The notes: generated from the sequence alone by a model not told the origin. Shown: positions 13,752 through 26,443, numbered from the stretch's first letter. The stretch is 64,000 bases of DNA from Proteles cristata cristata (GCA_017311185.1 JAESUZ010003107.1:496001-560000), one strand, 5' to 3'. Numbers and translations: made by a program.

Positions 13752-15000
13752 GGCGCCCCTGGGCGAGGGGACTCGATGAAAGGGTCTGCAGGGTGGGGTC
13801 ACGGGCGCCAGACCCCGCCCTCCTGAAAGCCGCCGGGAAAATCGAACTCAGGCACTGGGACGCCGAGCAGCGAGGAGCGCCGGGCAGAGCCGGGGGCTCG
13901 GGCCCGGCGGACAGGTGGCGAGGGGAGGGAAGAGGGGGATCGCGTGACGGGCATCCTCGCGGGTTACCTGGGAAGCCGGGGCGGAGCGCGGCTCGGGGCC
14001 GAGCGGGGAGCCGGGGAGCCGAGGGTTAATGATTAACTGGCGCTCCAAGCACCCAGCGCTCCCGCCGCCGGCTCCTCCGGGGACGCAGGGTACGAATGGG
14101 GGGAGGGGGTCACAGCTGTTCCATTACCAGCCCCCGGGCCTCGCCGCCGCCCCCGTACCTGCCGGCCCCCCGGGGCTCCCCGCGGCTGCCAGCTGTCGGA
14201 AGTGGCGCGGGTGACGAGATAGAAGATGCCCTGGGTGAGAAGCAAGGGTTTAAAGGGCCAGCATCCTCCTGGGTGTCCCCAGCACAGAGAGGGACAGCAG
14301 GGGCGGGGGTGGGGGGGCAGAAAGACCCTCTCCAGCGCCTCACTTGACTGGAGAGCTGGAGGGGGGCTGCAGACCGGAGTGGAGGGGGTTGGGTGGGAAG
14401 ACCGAGATAGGTAAGCGACAGGAGGGGGTCTTTAGGATGCAAAACCCAGAGGTGTCCGGGCGCGGCGGGGGAGGGGGGGGTTCTAGGGATCCGTGCAGGG
14501 CACCCACCTCTCCCCAGCCTGGCAGAACTGATCTGAGAGTGGGCGGCCCCACAGCCGAGCTGTCAGGGGATGCGGCAGGCTGGGTCTAGGGGTCGTTCCC
14601 CCACCCCCACCCCCCCGCGGGCAGCCCCAGCCTCACCGTCGCGTCCTCTGCGGAGTTCTAGGCGCCACAACCCGACAACGCGGTAGGTCCGCCTCCGCGC
14701 TTCGGGCCGCGCTCGGTCCGGGCACCTGCGCCGCACCAGCCCCGGACTCCCGCTGCGGCCGATCTGAGTCCGCACAGGGGCGTCGGCTCTGCGGGATCTG
14801 GGCCCGCCTCCGCTCGGGAAGGCCGCCCCTTCAGCCCGCCGCGGCCCCGCCTGCCGCTGCGGCCGGGCTGCTGCTCCCCGCTCCGCCCCCGCTCCGGGCG
14901 CGGTGCCGCCTCCGCGCCAACCCTGCCCGCTCCAGCTAGACCCGGCACCGCAGTGCGGGGTCCGCGTCCCCGCCGCCGCACGGGCCGGGGTAGATGAGCG
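13260..15000 (-). promoter_or_regulatory. CpG-rich promoter region of VWA5B2
   Basis: CpG dinucleotides are dense at 13260-13980 and 14640-15000, in contrast to flanking sequence. The region covers VWA5B2 coding exons 1 and 2 and 1.2 kb upstream of its ATG at 13751. Transcription probably starts here, but no TATA box or certain leader exon could be assigned. A non-coding first exon within 13752-15000 is possible. Confidence 0.7.
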
Positions 15001-17010
15001 ACTCGGGCCTCCAAGGCCCCACCCTTTCTGTCCCTCAGGAAGTGAAACGTTTTCCAAGTGCAGCAGAGGGCTCGTCTGCAGCCCTCCCTGCACGGCAGCG
15101 ACCCCAGCCACTCCAGGATCACCCCACTTGCCGCCCTGTGCAGTGCAGTGTCCCTCTCTCACCGTTGCAGCGAACCCAGTGCTTCATCACCGCAGGACCC
15201 CCTTCCCCCTCAAAAAGCCAGCCCTCTTCCTTTGCAAAGTGCTCTTTCATCGACGCAGAAACCTGCGCCCATCCCTGCAGCTATCTCCTGCTGCCTGATC
15301 ACTTCAAATGACCAAGTAGGGGCCCCCCAACACTGCAGAGAGTTCCGCCCACCCCCAAGAAGCCAGCATTCCCGTCGCTGCAGTGCCATCTGCCCACCTT
15401 TCCTGCGGCTGGCTGCGGAGAGTAGGCAGCACCAGCCCCTCAGGCTTATAACTTCCTGCTACCTTCAGCTGCCCACCGCCTTGCAAATGAGGCCTTCCAG
15501 CCTGTAGCGGCTTCTCTTGGCTTGAGACCGCCCCATCATGGCAGTGACTCCCCTCACCCCACTCCATCGCCGCAGCACCTGCAGGAGAAAATATCCCTGC
15601 TTATAAACAGGTCCCTTGTTTGTGGCGGAACTTTCATAAAGGTGGACAGTGTTATGGTGCAAAAGATTAGGGAAGTCTGTAAAACGTCTCCCGGGATTCC
15701 TGAGGGAGAGTCTGGGAGCCCTGGGGAAGTAACCCTATTGGGGAGCTACCCATGCAAGCTTTCTTGCAGAGGTCACACTCAGATTCTGCAAAAAGAGCTT
15801 TGAGGAGAACTGGGGGTGGAGAGGGGGTGGGTAGCAGCCAGTGGAAGCGGGCTTTCAAGCCAGATTCAGGGTTCCTGCCCCTCTGCATTTGTTCCATCCT
15901 TCTGATTCCTGTCACTACCATCACACTGACCCCAGGGGGATCCCTTGCCTCCTTGAGCACTTGAGCCCTCAACCCCAACCCTTTCTCTTGCTCAAACCAC
16001 TTAGCATGGTAGAGATAGCTTGGCATTTTCCCAGGGAACTCAAGGGTGAAAATTCACAAGGACAATACAAGAAGCATAGACAAAATTGCGGTGAAAGATC
16101 CAGCTGACAGAGTGCTCCAGCTGGGTCCCAAACCTGTCCTTCCACACCATCTGAACCATAGTTCCAGCGACCCCTCCGCTCCTTCCCTGTTGAACCTGCC
16201 GCCAGCCTCAATCTGAGTCAGGGTCCCTCTTATAGGCCTAGGAAAGGAACAGTGGATGGTGAGTGGGCTGATTTGCCTTCCGGGGAGACCCAGGTCTCCA
16301 GCCAGGACCAGCCTGGCCCTGAGGTCTCCATGGAAATCCAGGCAATCCAACCTCCCCATGGGTGTTTTTGTGCAAATGGACCAAGAGCTACATGTGATCT
16401 GCAGGCCAAACATGAAGCTGCAGGGAGTAGTCATTAGGGAAACTTAAATATACAGAAATGGAAAAAGAGGTCCTTGCTTTGGGTCTGAGGAGGTCTTAGT
16501 CTTCCAGGAAGTGGTCCCTGTCAAAGATTAGAGAACACACTGGTAGAAGCCAAGCTTGGCTGGGAGCTGGACCAGTCCTGAGATCCGGCTGGAAAGCTGT
16601 CTGAGTTGAGGCAAGCTCACCAAGAGGTCAAGAAGGGTAAAGCATCCTGCAGGGCAGGGCAGGACATCGCAGGCTACCGGGCACCCCAGAGGCGGCGGAT
16701 CTATAGGGGTAGTAAGAGGGTCTCTGAGGCCCAGCTGGGAGGTGCTTTGGTGGTGGGGATACAGTATGACAGGCAGCTGAGGACAGGAAAGGACAGCACA
16801 TTGCTGAGGGGCCCAGAACCAGGTTCCAGGAGGTGGAGGAGGTCCTTGGCAGGGCTAAGGAATGGCATGGAGCTTGAGTGGTCTGCTATGTGCAAGGCGT
16901 GGGGGAAGGAGTAGAGGACAGAGCACTAAAAAGGCATAGCCTCTGCCTTGAAAGGCTCCTAACTAGTGAAAAAAACACAAGTTACCTTAGATTAAGATGA
17001 GTGCTGCATT
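15001..17010. other. Intergenic, unique sequence
   Basis: Upstream flank of VWA5B2. No gene, SINE or simple repeat recognised; open frames here are short and lack splice or family support. Confidence 0.5.
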
Positions 17011-17234
17011 TGGGGCGCTTGGGTGGCTCAGTCGGTTAGGCGTTCGACTTCGGCTCAGGTCATGATCTCACAGTTCATAGGTTTGAGCCCCGTGGTGGGC
17101 TCTGTGCTGACAGCTAGCTCGGAGCCTGGAGACTGTTTCAGATTCTGTGTCTCCCTCTCTCTCCGACCCTCCCCTGCCCACAGCGTCTCTCTCTCAAAAA
17201 TAAATAAAACTTTAAAACAAATGTTTAAAAAAAA
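17011..17234 (+). repeat. CAN SINE (felid type)
   Basis: tRNA-derived head GGGGCGCTTGGGTGGCTCAG, CT-rich block and A-rich tail with AATAAA. It is flanked by a perfect 16-bp target duplication AGATGAGTGCTGCATT at 16995-17010 and 17235-17250. Confidence 0.95.
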
Positions 17235-17425
17235 AGATGAGTGCTGCATTAGAGAGATGTCATGAATATTGTAAAGCTTTTAACAAGGAGCTTTTAGGAG
17301 AAGCACCTCATTTGGTGGTGGTGGTGGTGGGTGGGTTGCCATATAAGTCAAGTCCTAAGCAGGAGTTAAGCAGTGAAGGAGATATTTCAGGCAGAGGAAT
17401 CAGCTCATTAAAGTGAAAGAGCCAT

Positions 17426-17637
17426 GGGGCAGCTGGGTGGCTCAGTCAGTTACATGTCCAACTTTGGCTCAAGTCATGATCTCATGGTTCGTGGGTTCAA
17501 GCCCTGTGTCAGGCTCTGTGCTGACAGCTCAGAGCCTGGAGCCTGCTTCAGATTCTGTGTCTCCCTCTCTCTCTGTCTCTCCCCAGCGTGTGCTCTCTCT
17601 CTCTCTCAAAAATGAATAAACCTTAAAAAAAAATTAA
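17426..17637 (+). repeat. CAN SINE (felid type)
   Basis: Head GGGGCAGCTGGGTGGCTCAG, CT-rich block and A-rich tail. Flanking repeats are imperfect, consistent with an older insertion than its neighbour. Confidence 0.9.
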
Positions 17638-17689
17638 AGGGCGAAAGATCCAGAGGGACTAAGGAAAAGTATAAATAGGTAAGTAATTG

Positions 17690-17860
17690 TTTTTTCTTCT
17701 AGTTAAGATTCATCAATCACTTACTGTAGGCCATGCACTGCACTGAGCATGGGTTACCTCCTTTAATGATCAAAACAGCCCAAGGGATAGGTATTATCAT
17801 ACAGATGAGAAAACCCAAGACAGGACAGGGTAAGTAACTTGCTTACCCAAGCCTTAGTCT
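17690..17860 (-). repeat. MIR SINE relic
   Basis: Reverse-oriented MIR: CATACAGATGAGAAAACCCA followed by GGGTAAGTAACTTGC. Old and diverged. Confidence 0.6.
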
Positions 17861-18654
17861 TGGCTGAATTAAAAAGAAAAAAAAAAAGAATGGGAGGAGA
17901 AAGGGTTTGTCCCACTGTCATGGCAGGAAGACCTAGTGCCAAGCCAGTGGTCAGCAGGAGAAGCTGGTGGGACCCAGGCAGGAAACGAGATGGGAAGGGA
18001 TAGTTGAAGCTAGAGCCCATGTTTTCATGAGCCCGTGAGAGCCCCTTGGAGTGACTCCCTCATCCTACAATGGGGCCTGGAACAGCAGTTACCCAACAAG
18101 GGTTGGCTAACTCAGGAGCAATGATGATGTGAGGAAGACCACTGGCTGTTAGTCAAATTGACCCTATTTTCTAATCTCTGTGTGGAGCAGGAAGCTGGGC
18201 CATCGAGGTCCCCGCTCACCTTGGCCACCACCAAGCTGGCCTGTAGGGTGCTGTTTTTCTTCCAATCTGGCCCAAGAGGGAAGATTCAAACCCACCCTTC
18301 AACTCAGGCTAACACTGCCCAGGTTGGAGCTGGAACATGTCAACAACTTTACCAGGGGTGGTCGTGATAGAAGGTGGGACAGGGCAAACCCAAAGAGAAG
18401 TGGCCTCAGAAAATGACACTCAGCCAGGTCACTTGTTGCAAAGCACAGCTCAGTTGTCTTCTGCTTGTGGGCTGACTCCCTGCCTTTGGGGACAATGGTC
18501 TTGTTTCCCCAAGCCTCAGAAGCATCTACACTCTCAGATTTGAGCTCTGGGAGAGTTAGGCTTAGAGAAAGAGAAGAGTTTTGCCTCCTGCCTGTTGTAA
18601 GCTTGATTCCTCAAATTCCAGCCTCAGTTTGAAGCCCAAATTAGAAGATGACTT

Positions 18655-18800
18655 AGTTCATAAATTCATCTGTTTATTCACTCAACAGATAATTTCTTGT
18701 TGTAGCCTACTATGTGCTAGAGCTGATGCCATAGCAAGAAACAAGATAGCAGTGGGTCCCACCCTTCATGAAAGACATCAAACAAATTATACAATTATTT
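18655..18800 (+). repeat. L2 LINE 3' relic
   Basis: L2 3' end signature: TTCATCTGTTTATTCACTCA then TACTATGTGCTAGAGCTGAT. The rest of 17861-19264 shows nothing recognisable. Confidence 0.6.
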
Positions 18801-19264
18801 TTTAAACTTGGACATATCTTCAAAACTTATACAAAAATTACAATAGATTTTTTTCCCTAAACTGTTTGAAAATAGGTGTACGCACCATGCTTCTTTACCC
18901 CTTAATACCCCCGTGTGTATGAAGAACAAGGACACCCTTCCATGATCACAGAATAGTTGTCAAACTCAGCAAACTTAACTTTGAAACAGAGCTATTAAAC
19001 TACAGCCAATATCCCAATGTCATGGATTATTGCAAAGATGTTCTTCATAGGTATCCTCCTCCCCTATCCACTCCAGGATCAAGCATTGCATTTAGTTGAT
19101 CATTCTGTTTCTAGCCTTCTTTTTCAAAAATTAGTTTCCCTTTCTTATTGCCTTTTACAATACCGACTTGTTAAAAAGAGTACTAGTCAGTTACTTTGTA
19201 GAATGTCCTTCAGTTTGAGTTTGTCTGTTGTTTTCTCATGGTTTTATTCAGAATATTTACTTTT

Positions 19265-19481
19265 ATTTACTATTTTCTTATTTTTTAGGTTTATTTATTT
19301 ATTTTGAGAGGGAGAGCACAAGTGGGGGAGGGGCAGAGAGAGGGAGAGAGTCCCAAGAAGTCTCCACACTGTCAGTGCAGACAGAGCCCAATGTGAAGCT
19401 CAAACCCATGAACCGTGAGAGCCTGACCTGAGCCGAAATCGGGAGTTGGATGTTTAACTGACTGTGCCACCCAGGTGCTCC
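19265..19481 (-). repeat. CAN SINE
   Basis: Reverse-oriented copy: A-rich tail (as T) at the left, GAGA block, and head complement CCACCCAGGTGCTCCC at the right. Flanked by a near-perfect 16-bp duplication, CAGAATATTTACTTTT at 19249-19264 against 19482-19497 (one mismatch). Confidence 0.9.
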
Positions 19482-19499
19482 CAGAATATTCACTTTTGC

Positions 19500-20070
19500 C
19501 AGAAATACTACATAAGTGATGTGGTGCCCTTCTCACTACATCACATCAGGATGGGCATATCAGTTTAGCATAATACACTATAGTTCCAACCACATTGTTC
19601 CAAATGGCAAGGTTTCACTCTTTGATCACCGAGTAATACTTTATTGTATATGTATATATACCATATATTCCTTATTCATCCATCAGTCGATGGACATTTG
19701 GGCTCTTTCCATACTTTGGCTATTGTTGATAGCACTGCTATAAACATTGGGGTACATGTACTCCTTGGAATTAGCATTTTTGTATCCTTTGGATAAATAC
19801 CTAGTAGTGCAATTGCTGGGTCACAGGGTAGTTTTACTTTTAGTTTTTTAGGAACCTCCACACTGTTTTCCAGAATGGCTGCAACAGTTTGCATTACCAC
19901 CATCAGTGTAAAAGGATTCCCCTTTCTCCACATCCTGGCCAATATCTGTTGTTTTATGAGTTAATTTTAGCCATTCTGACAGGTGTGAGGTGGTACTGCA
20001 GGTGTGGTTTTGATTTGTATTTCTCTGATGATAAGTGATGGTGAACATCTTTTCATGTGTCTGTTAGCCA
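19500..20070 (-). mobile_element. L1 fragment, end of ORF2
   Basis: On the - strand the frame reads typical L1 ORF2 C-terminal sequence (PCDPAIALLGIYPKD, and VLSTIAKVWKEPKCPSTDG). 5'-truncated and not functional. Confidence 0.9.
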
Positions 20071-20136
20071 TGATGAACACAGGGGAAGGGAAGGAAAAAT
20101 AAGATAACAGAGAGGGAAACAAACCATAAGAGACTT

Positions 20137-20457
20137 TTTTTTTTTTTTTTACAAATAGTTAATTGTCAAATTAGTTTCCACATAACACCCAGTGCTCATC
20201 CCCACAAGTGCCCTCCTCCATGCCCATCCCCCCTCCCCCCTACATCCATCAGTTCTCAGTTTTTGTCAGCATTCAAGAGTCTCTCATGGTTTGCCTCTCT
20301 CCCTTTCCCCCACCATTTCCCCCCTTCTTCTCCCCCTTGGTCCTCTGTTAAGTTCCTCCTAATCCTCCTATACGTGCAAACATATGATATTTGTCCTTCT
20401 CTGCCTGACTTATTTCACTCAGCATAACACCCTCAAGGTCCATCCATGTTGCTACAC
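20137..20457 (-). mobile_element. 5'-truncated L1 3' end inserted in another L1
   Basis: Begins with a poly(T) run (the A-tail on the - strand) and carries the felid L1 3' UTR in reverse, ending near CATCCATGTTGCTACACATA. The target sequence AAACCATAAGAGACT occurs on both sides (about 20122 and 20460), as expected of target-primed insertion. Confidence 0.85.
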
Positions 20458-20484
20458 ATAAACCATAAGAGACTCTTAAGTACA

Positions 20485-20730
20485 GGGGTGCCAGTCTGGC
20501 TCACTCGGTTAAGCCTCAGACTTTGGCTCAGGCTATAATCTCATGGTTCATGGGTTTGAGCCCCACATCAGGCTTCATGCTGACAGTGTGAAACCTGCTT
20601 GGGATATTTTCTCTCTCTCTCTCTCTCTCTCCTTCTTTGCCCCTCCTGCACTTGTGCATGTGTGGATGTTCTCTCTCTCTCTCCCCCTTTCTCTCACTCA
20701 AATAAATAAAACTTAAAAAGAGAGAGAGAG
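20485..20730 (+). repeat. CAN SINE
   Basis: Head GGGTGCCAGTCTGGCTCACT, CT-rich block and A-rich tail, inserted in the L1 3' UTR. Confidence 0.85.
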
Positions 20731-20928
20731 GGATGCGGTGGGTCAGTCGGTTAAGCATCCAACTTCAGCTCAGGTCATGATCTCACAATCTGTGGATTCA
20801 GGCTCCGCGTCAGGCTCTGTGCTGACAGCTCCAGAGCCTGGAGCCTGCTTCAGATTCTGTGTCTCCCTCTCTTCCCCTCCCCTGCTCATGCTCTGTCTCT
20901 TTGTCTCTCAAAAATAAAATAAAAACAT

Positions 20929-20970
<42 letters not shown>
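20731..20970 (+). repeat. CAN SINE with (GA)n tail
   Basis: Second SINE directly following the first; the tail ends in about 20 GA units (20931-20970). The L1 target sequence resumes immediately after. Confidence 0.88.
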
Positions 20971-20973
<3 letters not shown>

Positions 20974-22201
20974 CTTAAATACAGAGAACAAACTGAGGGC
21001 TGCTGGAGGTGAAGTGGGTGGAGGTATGGGCTAAACAGGTGGTGGGCATTAAAGGAGGGCTCTTGCTGGGATGAGCACTGGGTTCTACTCCTGAAACCAA
21101 TACTACACTGTAAGTTAACTAACTTGAATTTAAATAAATAAGTTTTTAAAAAAGGATGTGCATATCAGTTACCTTTACTGGTGATATTAACTTTGATCAT
21201 TTGCTTAGTTCACCCAGTTATGGAGGCAGGAAAGTTCAAATTTGCCCTGAGGGCAGGCAGACTGGAGACCTAGGAGAGCTGATGGTGCCGATGAAGTCTG
21301 AAGGCAGTCTACTGGAGAATCCCCTCTTGCTGGAGAGGCTGGTCTTTTTGTTAAATTCAAGCTTTTGGATGAGGCTCACTTACTTTATGGAAGGCAGTCT
21401 AATCACAGTTCACCAATTTAAATATTAATCACATCCAAAATCACCTCTAAGTTGATACATGAAATGGTCACAAGCATTAATGTTCCAATTGATATTTTGT
21501 CAGTTTTATTGAGGTATAATTTACATACAATAAAATTCACCATTTTTCAATTGTGGTAAAGTACATATAAATAAAATTTACCCTTAGTGATATTTAGTAC
21601 ACTTACAATGTTGTGCCACCATCACTACTATCTAGTTTCAGAACATTTTTTATCACCCCAAAAGGAAACCCCATACTCATCAGTCACATTCCATTTCCAC
21701 CTCTGTTCAGTCTCTGGAAACTACTAATGTGCCTTTTGTCTTTCTAGACTCACCTATTCTGGATATTCCATATAAATAGAATCATATAATACATCACCTT
21801 TTTGTCTGAATTCTTTCACTTAATATTTTCAAGATTCGCCTATACTGTAACATGCATCGATCAGTCCTTCATTCCTGTTTATGGCTGAATAATATTCCAT
21901 TGTAACGATATTCATGTTTTATTCATCCAATCCTCGGTTGATGGACACTGTTTTCCGACTTTCACCTATTGTGAACAAACTGTTATGAACCTTTGTGTAC
22001 AAGTTTTTGTTTGAACACCTGTTTTCTATTTTCAGATCTTCTGGGTACATACCCAGAAGTGGATTTGCTGAGCCATATGGTAATTCTATGTTTAATTTAT
22101 TGAGGTTTTTCATACCAGCTGAATAATTTTACATTCCTACCAGCAATGTACAAAGTTTCCAGTTTCTCCACATCCTTGCCAACATAAATCAAAACCTCAA
22201 T

Positions 22202-22376
22202 TTATTGTGGGTTTTTAAAAATTTTTCTTTGTTGTTGTTTGTTTGTTTGTTTGTTTAAATAGGCCTCTTCAGCATGGAGCCCACTGCAGGGCTTGAACTC
22301 ATGACCCCAAGATCAAGACCACCTAAGCTAAGATCAAGAGACAGATGCTTAACTAACTGAACTACCTAGGCACCCT
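22202..22376 (-). repeat. Older CAN SINE
   Basis: Reverse-oriented short form with a (TTTG)n tail and head complement CTACCTAGGCACC. Diverged. Confidence 0.7.
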
Positions 22377-22517
22377 TATTGTTTTTTCCCTTTCATGGAT
22401 CATGTTTTTGGTATTATGTTAAGAAATTTTCACCAAACTCTTTATCCCAAAGATTTTCTCCTATATTAGCTGATAAATATTTTATAGTTTTACATTTTAT
22501 TTATTTTTAATTCTTTA

Positions 22518-22746
22518 TTATTTATTAAAAAAATTTTTTTTAATGTTTTTATTTATTTCTAGGAGAGAGAGAGACAGCATGAGCAGGGGAGGGTCAGAGA
22601 GAGAGGGAGTCACAGACTGAAACAGGGTCCAGGCTCTGAGCTGGCAGTCAGCACAGAGCCCGAGGCGGGGCCCGAACCCACCAACCGCGAGATCATGACC
22701 TAAGCGAAAGTCGGACGCTTAACCGACTAAGCCACCCAGGCACCCC
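22518..22746 (-). repeat. CAN SINE, young subfamily
   Basis: Reverse copy carrying the diagnostic CTAGGAGAGAGAG and GAGTCACAGACTGAAACAGG segments shared with the copies at 33316, 34433, 40711 and 42453. Confidence 0.93.
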
Positions 22747-22755
22747 ATTATTTAT

Positions 22756-22972
22756 TATAAAAACATTATTAATATTTATTTATTTATTTTGAGAGAGAGT
22801 ATGTGTATGTAAGCAGGGAAGGGACAGAGAGAGAGGAAGAGAGAGAATCCCAAGCAGGGTCTGCGCTATCCTCATAGAGCCTGATGCAGGGCTGACTCTC
22901 ATAGAACCATGAGATCATGAGCTGAGCCAAAGTCAAGAGACGAATAACCAACTGAGCCACCCAGGTGCCCCC
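22756..22972 (-). repeat. CAN SINE
   Basis: Reverse copy next to the previous one; tail (ATTT)n, GAGA block, and head complement GCCACCCAGGTGCCCCC. Confidence 0.9.
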
Positions 22973-23399
22973 AGTTATACATTTTAAACTTTGATCCATT
23001 TGAAATAACTCTATAAGGTGTAAGGTTTAAGTCAATATTTTAATTTATTTTTTAATTTTTGGCCCGTGGCTATCCAATTGCTTCTGCTTGTTAAAAAGAC
23101 TGTCTTTCCTCTGTTGAATTACTTTTGCATCTTTGTCAAAAATCAGTTGGCTCTATTTGTCTGGAGCTGTTTCTGGGTTCTCTGTTCTGCTTTATTAGCC
23201 TGTATGTCTGTCCCTCTACTGATAGCAATCTTGATTCTCCTAGATATATAATAAGTCATGAAATTGTGTAGACTGCCTAAAAGAATTTAGTTAGGGGGCT
23301 TGGCCCAGAAAGAGAGTTATTACCAGAGAGAATTTTTGTCATAAAGACTTACCTACATGGCAGGGCAAAATCTGATTATCAAACATTGGCTTTTCTTCT

Positions 23400-23520
23400 T
23401 AAAAAAAAAAAAAGTTTATTTATTTTGTGTGTCAGAGAGAGTATGGAGAGAGAGAGAGTATGGGAGAGTGGCAGAGATCAAGAGTCAGATGTTCAACTGA
23501 CTGAGCCAACCAGGTGCCCC
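23400..23520 (-). repeat. CAN SINE, internally shortened
   Basis: Only the tail, GAGA block and the head complement ACCAGGTGCCCC remain; the middle of the element is missing. Confidence 0.8.
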
Positions 23521-23689
23521 TGCTCATCCTTCCTTCCTATGAATTACCTTCCTCCCCTCGGAGCCCCAGCCCCCATCCCATTCCTTACCTCAGGATGGCA
23601 TGTAAGCCTCAACTGCCTAACTACCTCTGGGTCTCATATTCTTATGGGGCTTCCCTATGTATGAAATTAAATTTGTTTTCCTCCTATTA

Positions 23690-24560
23690 ATTTGTTTTAC
23701 ATCAGTTTAATTATTAGACCATCCAAAGAACCTAGAGAGGTAGGAATAAAAATTTTCCTCCCCAACAGAATCAACAAGCTATTGCAACTAGTGAGAAAAT
23801 TCAGCAAGGGGTCCACATATAAGACCAATCTACAAAAATCAGCAGCCTATCTCTACATCAGGTATAACCAACTAAAAATGCAGTAAAAATGATGTCTTTC
23901 ACAATAATGACAAAAACCATAAACTGTCTAGGAATTTATGTAACCAAGGCTATATGAGACCTCTATGAAGAAAACTTTAAAATTCAAAGGACACAGAATA
24001 GCTGTGAAAATAACTGGAAAGATTCTACTGTTTTGGATGGAATGGCTTAATAACTAACAATGTTAGTTTTCTCCTGGTTACTCTATACATTCCACACAAT
24101 CCTAATTGAAATCCAGGAGGATTTTCTGAAACATAATACACTTCCTCCACTATTCACACAGAGAAATAACATTTCCAAATTAGTAAGTCAATATATATAA
24201 AAAAGAAAATAAAGAGTAGGGCTTACTATACCAGGTTACAAAACCACAGTAATTAAAACAGAATGATAATGTTTCAAGAACAAATAGGCCAATAGAGAGC
24301 CTGGCCCATGTCGATAATATAAATGAGAACACAATATGCAGTAAATGTGGCACCAATATTATTGAAGAAAGGATAAGTTGTTTAGTAGATAATATTAGAA
24401 AAACTGGCTCACTACATGGAAAAAGATGAAAACCATGTTCCTGTATAGCAACACATACAAGAGTGAATTCTAGATGGATTAAACCTAAATAAAAACAAAA
24501 CTATACAATTATTAGAAAAATAATGTTGTAGAAAATCTCTGTCACCTAGGGTTAGTGGGC
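23690..24560 (+). mobile_element. Old L1 ORF2 fragment
   Basis: Sense-orientation L1 ORF2-like sequence (for example AAACTGTCTAGGAATTTATG, then GAAATCCAGGAGGATTTTCT) with frameshifts and stops. Not coding. Confidence 0.65.
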
Positions 24561-24587
24561 AAGAACTCAAGCCCTTTAATGTTTATT

Positions 24588-25016
24588 TATTTATTTTTAA
24601 TTTATTTTTAATGCTTTATTTATTTTTTATGAGAGAGAGACAGACAGCATGAGCAGGGGAGGGTGAGAGAGAGAGGGAGACATGGAATCAGAAACAGGCT
24701 CCAGGCTCTGAGGTAGCTGTCAGCACAGAGCCCGATGTGGGGCTCAAACCCACAAACCGCGAGATCATGACCTGAGCCGAAGCCCGATGCTCAACCAACT
24801 AAGCCACCCAGGTGCCCAAAGTTTGTTTATTTTTGAGAGAGACAGAGAGCACTCAAGTGGGGGAGAGACAGAGACAGAGAGACAGGGGTTGAGGATCTGA
24901 AGCTGGCTCTGCGCTGACAGCTGATAGTCCATGTTGGGCTCAAACACACGCGCAGCAAGATCATGACCCAAGGTCAAGTCAGACACTTAACTGACGGAGC
25001 CACCCAGGTGCCCCAG
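24588..25016 (-). repeat. Two adjacent CAN SINEs
   Basis: Reverse copies at about 24588-24818 and 24819-25016; each shows tail, GAGA block and head complement CCACCCAGGTGCCC. Confidence 0.9.
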
Positions 25017-25019
25017 AAC

Positions 25020-25960
25020 ACAAACCCTTTAAAAGAACAAACCATTTTTGCAAAACATTGATGATTTTGCTTCTTTGCTCTATTTATTTATTATTCATTG
25101 CTATTTATTTGAGTATAACTGACAGGCAGAAGCACTGTTAATTTTGATTACATAAAAGTTAAGTATTTCTTCTCCACAAAATACTTATTAATTATGAAGG
25201 GGAAAAAATGCAGTTTACAGCAAAGCAACCTCCAGACACCACCATAACCAAGTAATCAAAATTAACATCACCAGTAATGGGACAAATTGACATCACATGC
25301 CTCCTGATAAGATACACTGAGAAGGTACAGCCTCACTCCTATGATATTCCTGCCAAAAATCATAGCCTGAATCTAATCATAAGGAAACATCAGACTAACC
25401 CAAATTGAGGGACTTTCTACAAGATAATTGTCCTGTACTTTTCCAAAATGTGAAGGTCATGAAAGATAAAGAAAGACTGAAGCATTGTTCCAGATCAAAG
25501 GAGGCTAAAGAGACAGGACAATTAAATGCAAGGTGAGATCCTGAATAAAAATTTTTTTCTTTTTCTATGAAGGAAATTGATGGTACAACTGCCAAATTTT
25601 GGATAGGCTCTATAGATAATGATATATATCAATATTTCCTGATATACCAATGTTTATTTCCTGATTTTGATGACTGTACTGTGGTTTTATAAGGAAAGTC
25701 CTTGTTTTTAGAAAACAACATATTGGGATATTGAGAAATAAAGGAACATCATGTTCACAACTTACTCTCATACTGTTTAGGAAAAAATTATACACAAACT
25801 TACACACAAATATACACAGAATGATAAAGCAAATGTGGCAAGATGGTAACATTTGGGGAATCTGGCTGAGGGGAAGAGCAGAATTCTTTGTAACATTTTG
25901 CAATATTTCTCCAAGTCTGAAATTACTTCAAAATAAAATGTTACAAAAATTAAGGATTTC
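25020..25960 (+). mobile_element. Old L1 3' UTR (L1M-type)
   Basis: Contains typical old L1 3' UTR text: TCCAGATCAAAGGAGGCTAA then AGAGACAGGACAATTAAATG, ending near CTTCAAAATAAAATGTTACA. The sequence from 25961 to 26443 shows nothing recognisable. Confidence 0.65.
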
Positions 25961-26443
25961 TGGTTAGTGAAGGAAATTAAGGAGAAAGTTAATAGCTGAC
26001 AGAATGAAAGTATTTCCATACATATAAATTTATAGGTTTACATGTTCATGTGATTCTAGATGAATTTTGGAAAGATGTCTAAGAAACTGGTAACAATGCT
26101 TCTTTACAGAAGAGGGGACTAGAATTGGGAGTGAGGGAGGTATTAAGTTTGAATATACCACTGCATTCTTCAACTTATTCCAGCATTCATGTATTACTTT
26201 TATATATTAAAAATATTTTTTAAATTTGAAACAATCTCAAGTATACAGAAAATTTGAAGTACAGAACCAAGACCTTCCCCCTCCCCTTGATTTAATATGT
26301 ATTTTCTACAAAGACATTCTTCTACATAACCATGGCACAATCATCAAATTAAGGGAAAAAACTCAATACATTTCTATCATCTGATCCTCAAACTCCAATC
26401 CAGTTTTGTCTAGTGTCCCAATAATGTCCTTTGTAATAATAAT

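Larger units (their letters stand above)
20071..21150 (+). mobile_element. Young L1 3' UTR interrupted by three later insertions
   Basis: Starts near GGGGAAGGGAAGGAAAAATA and resumes at about 20971 (ACTCTTAAATACAGAGAACA). It ends with AATAAATAAG and an A-rich tail. It is split by an inverted L1 end (20137-20457) and two SINEs (20485-20970), so the insertion order can be read directly. Confidence 0.8.
21490..23265 (-). mobile_element. Old L1 (L1M-type) fragment, interrupted by SINEs
   Basis: Reverse-oriented L1: TTGAGGTATAATTTACATAC near the left, then the ORF2 C-terminal region (ELPYGSANPLLGMYPED on the - strand at about 22030-22100), resuming at 22377 and 22975. Interrupted by SINEs at about 22202-22376, 22518-22746 and 22756-22972. 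Confidence 0.8.

Noticed and set aside
14281..14298. REST/NRSF (RE1)-like half sites AGCAC and GGACAGC upstream of VWA5B2
   Set aside because: The half sites are six bases apart instead of the three of the canonical motif, and this spacing is not one I know to be functional.
13248..15162. Open frames up to 199 codons in the VWA5B2 promoter region
   Set aside because: GC-rich sequence has few stops. No splice link or recognisable protein was found; most lie over or against VWA5B2 exons 1-2.
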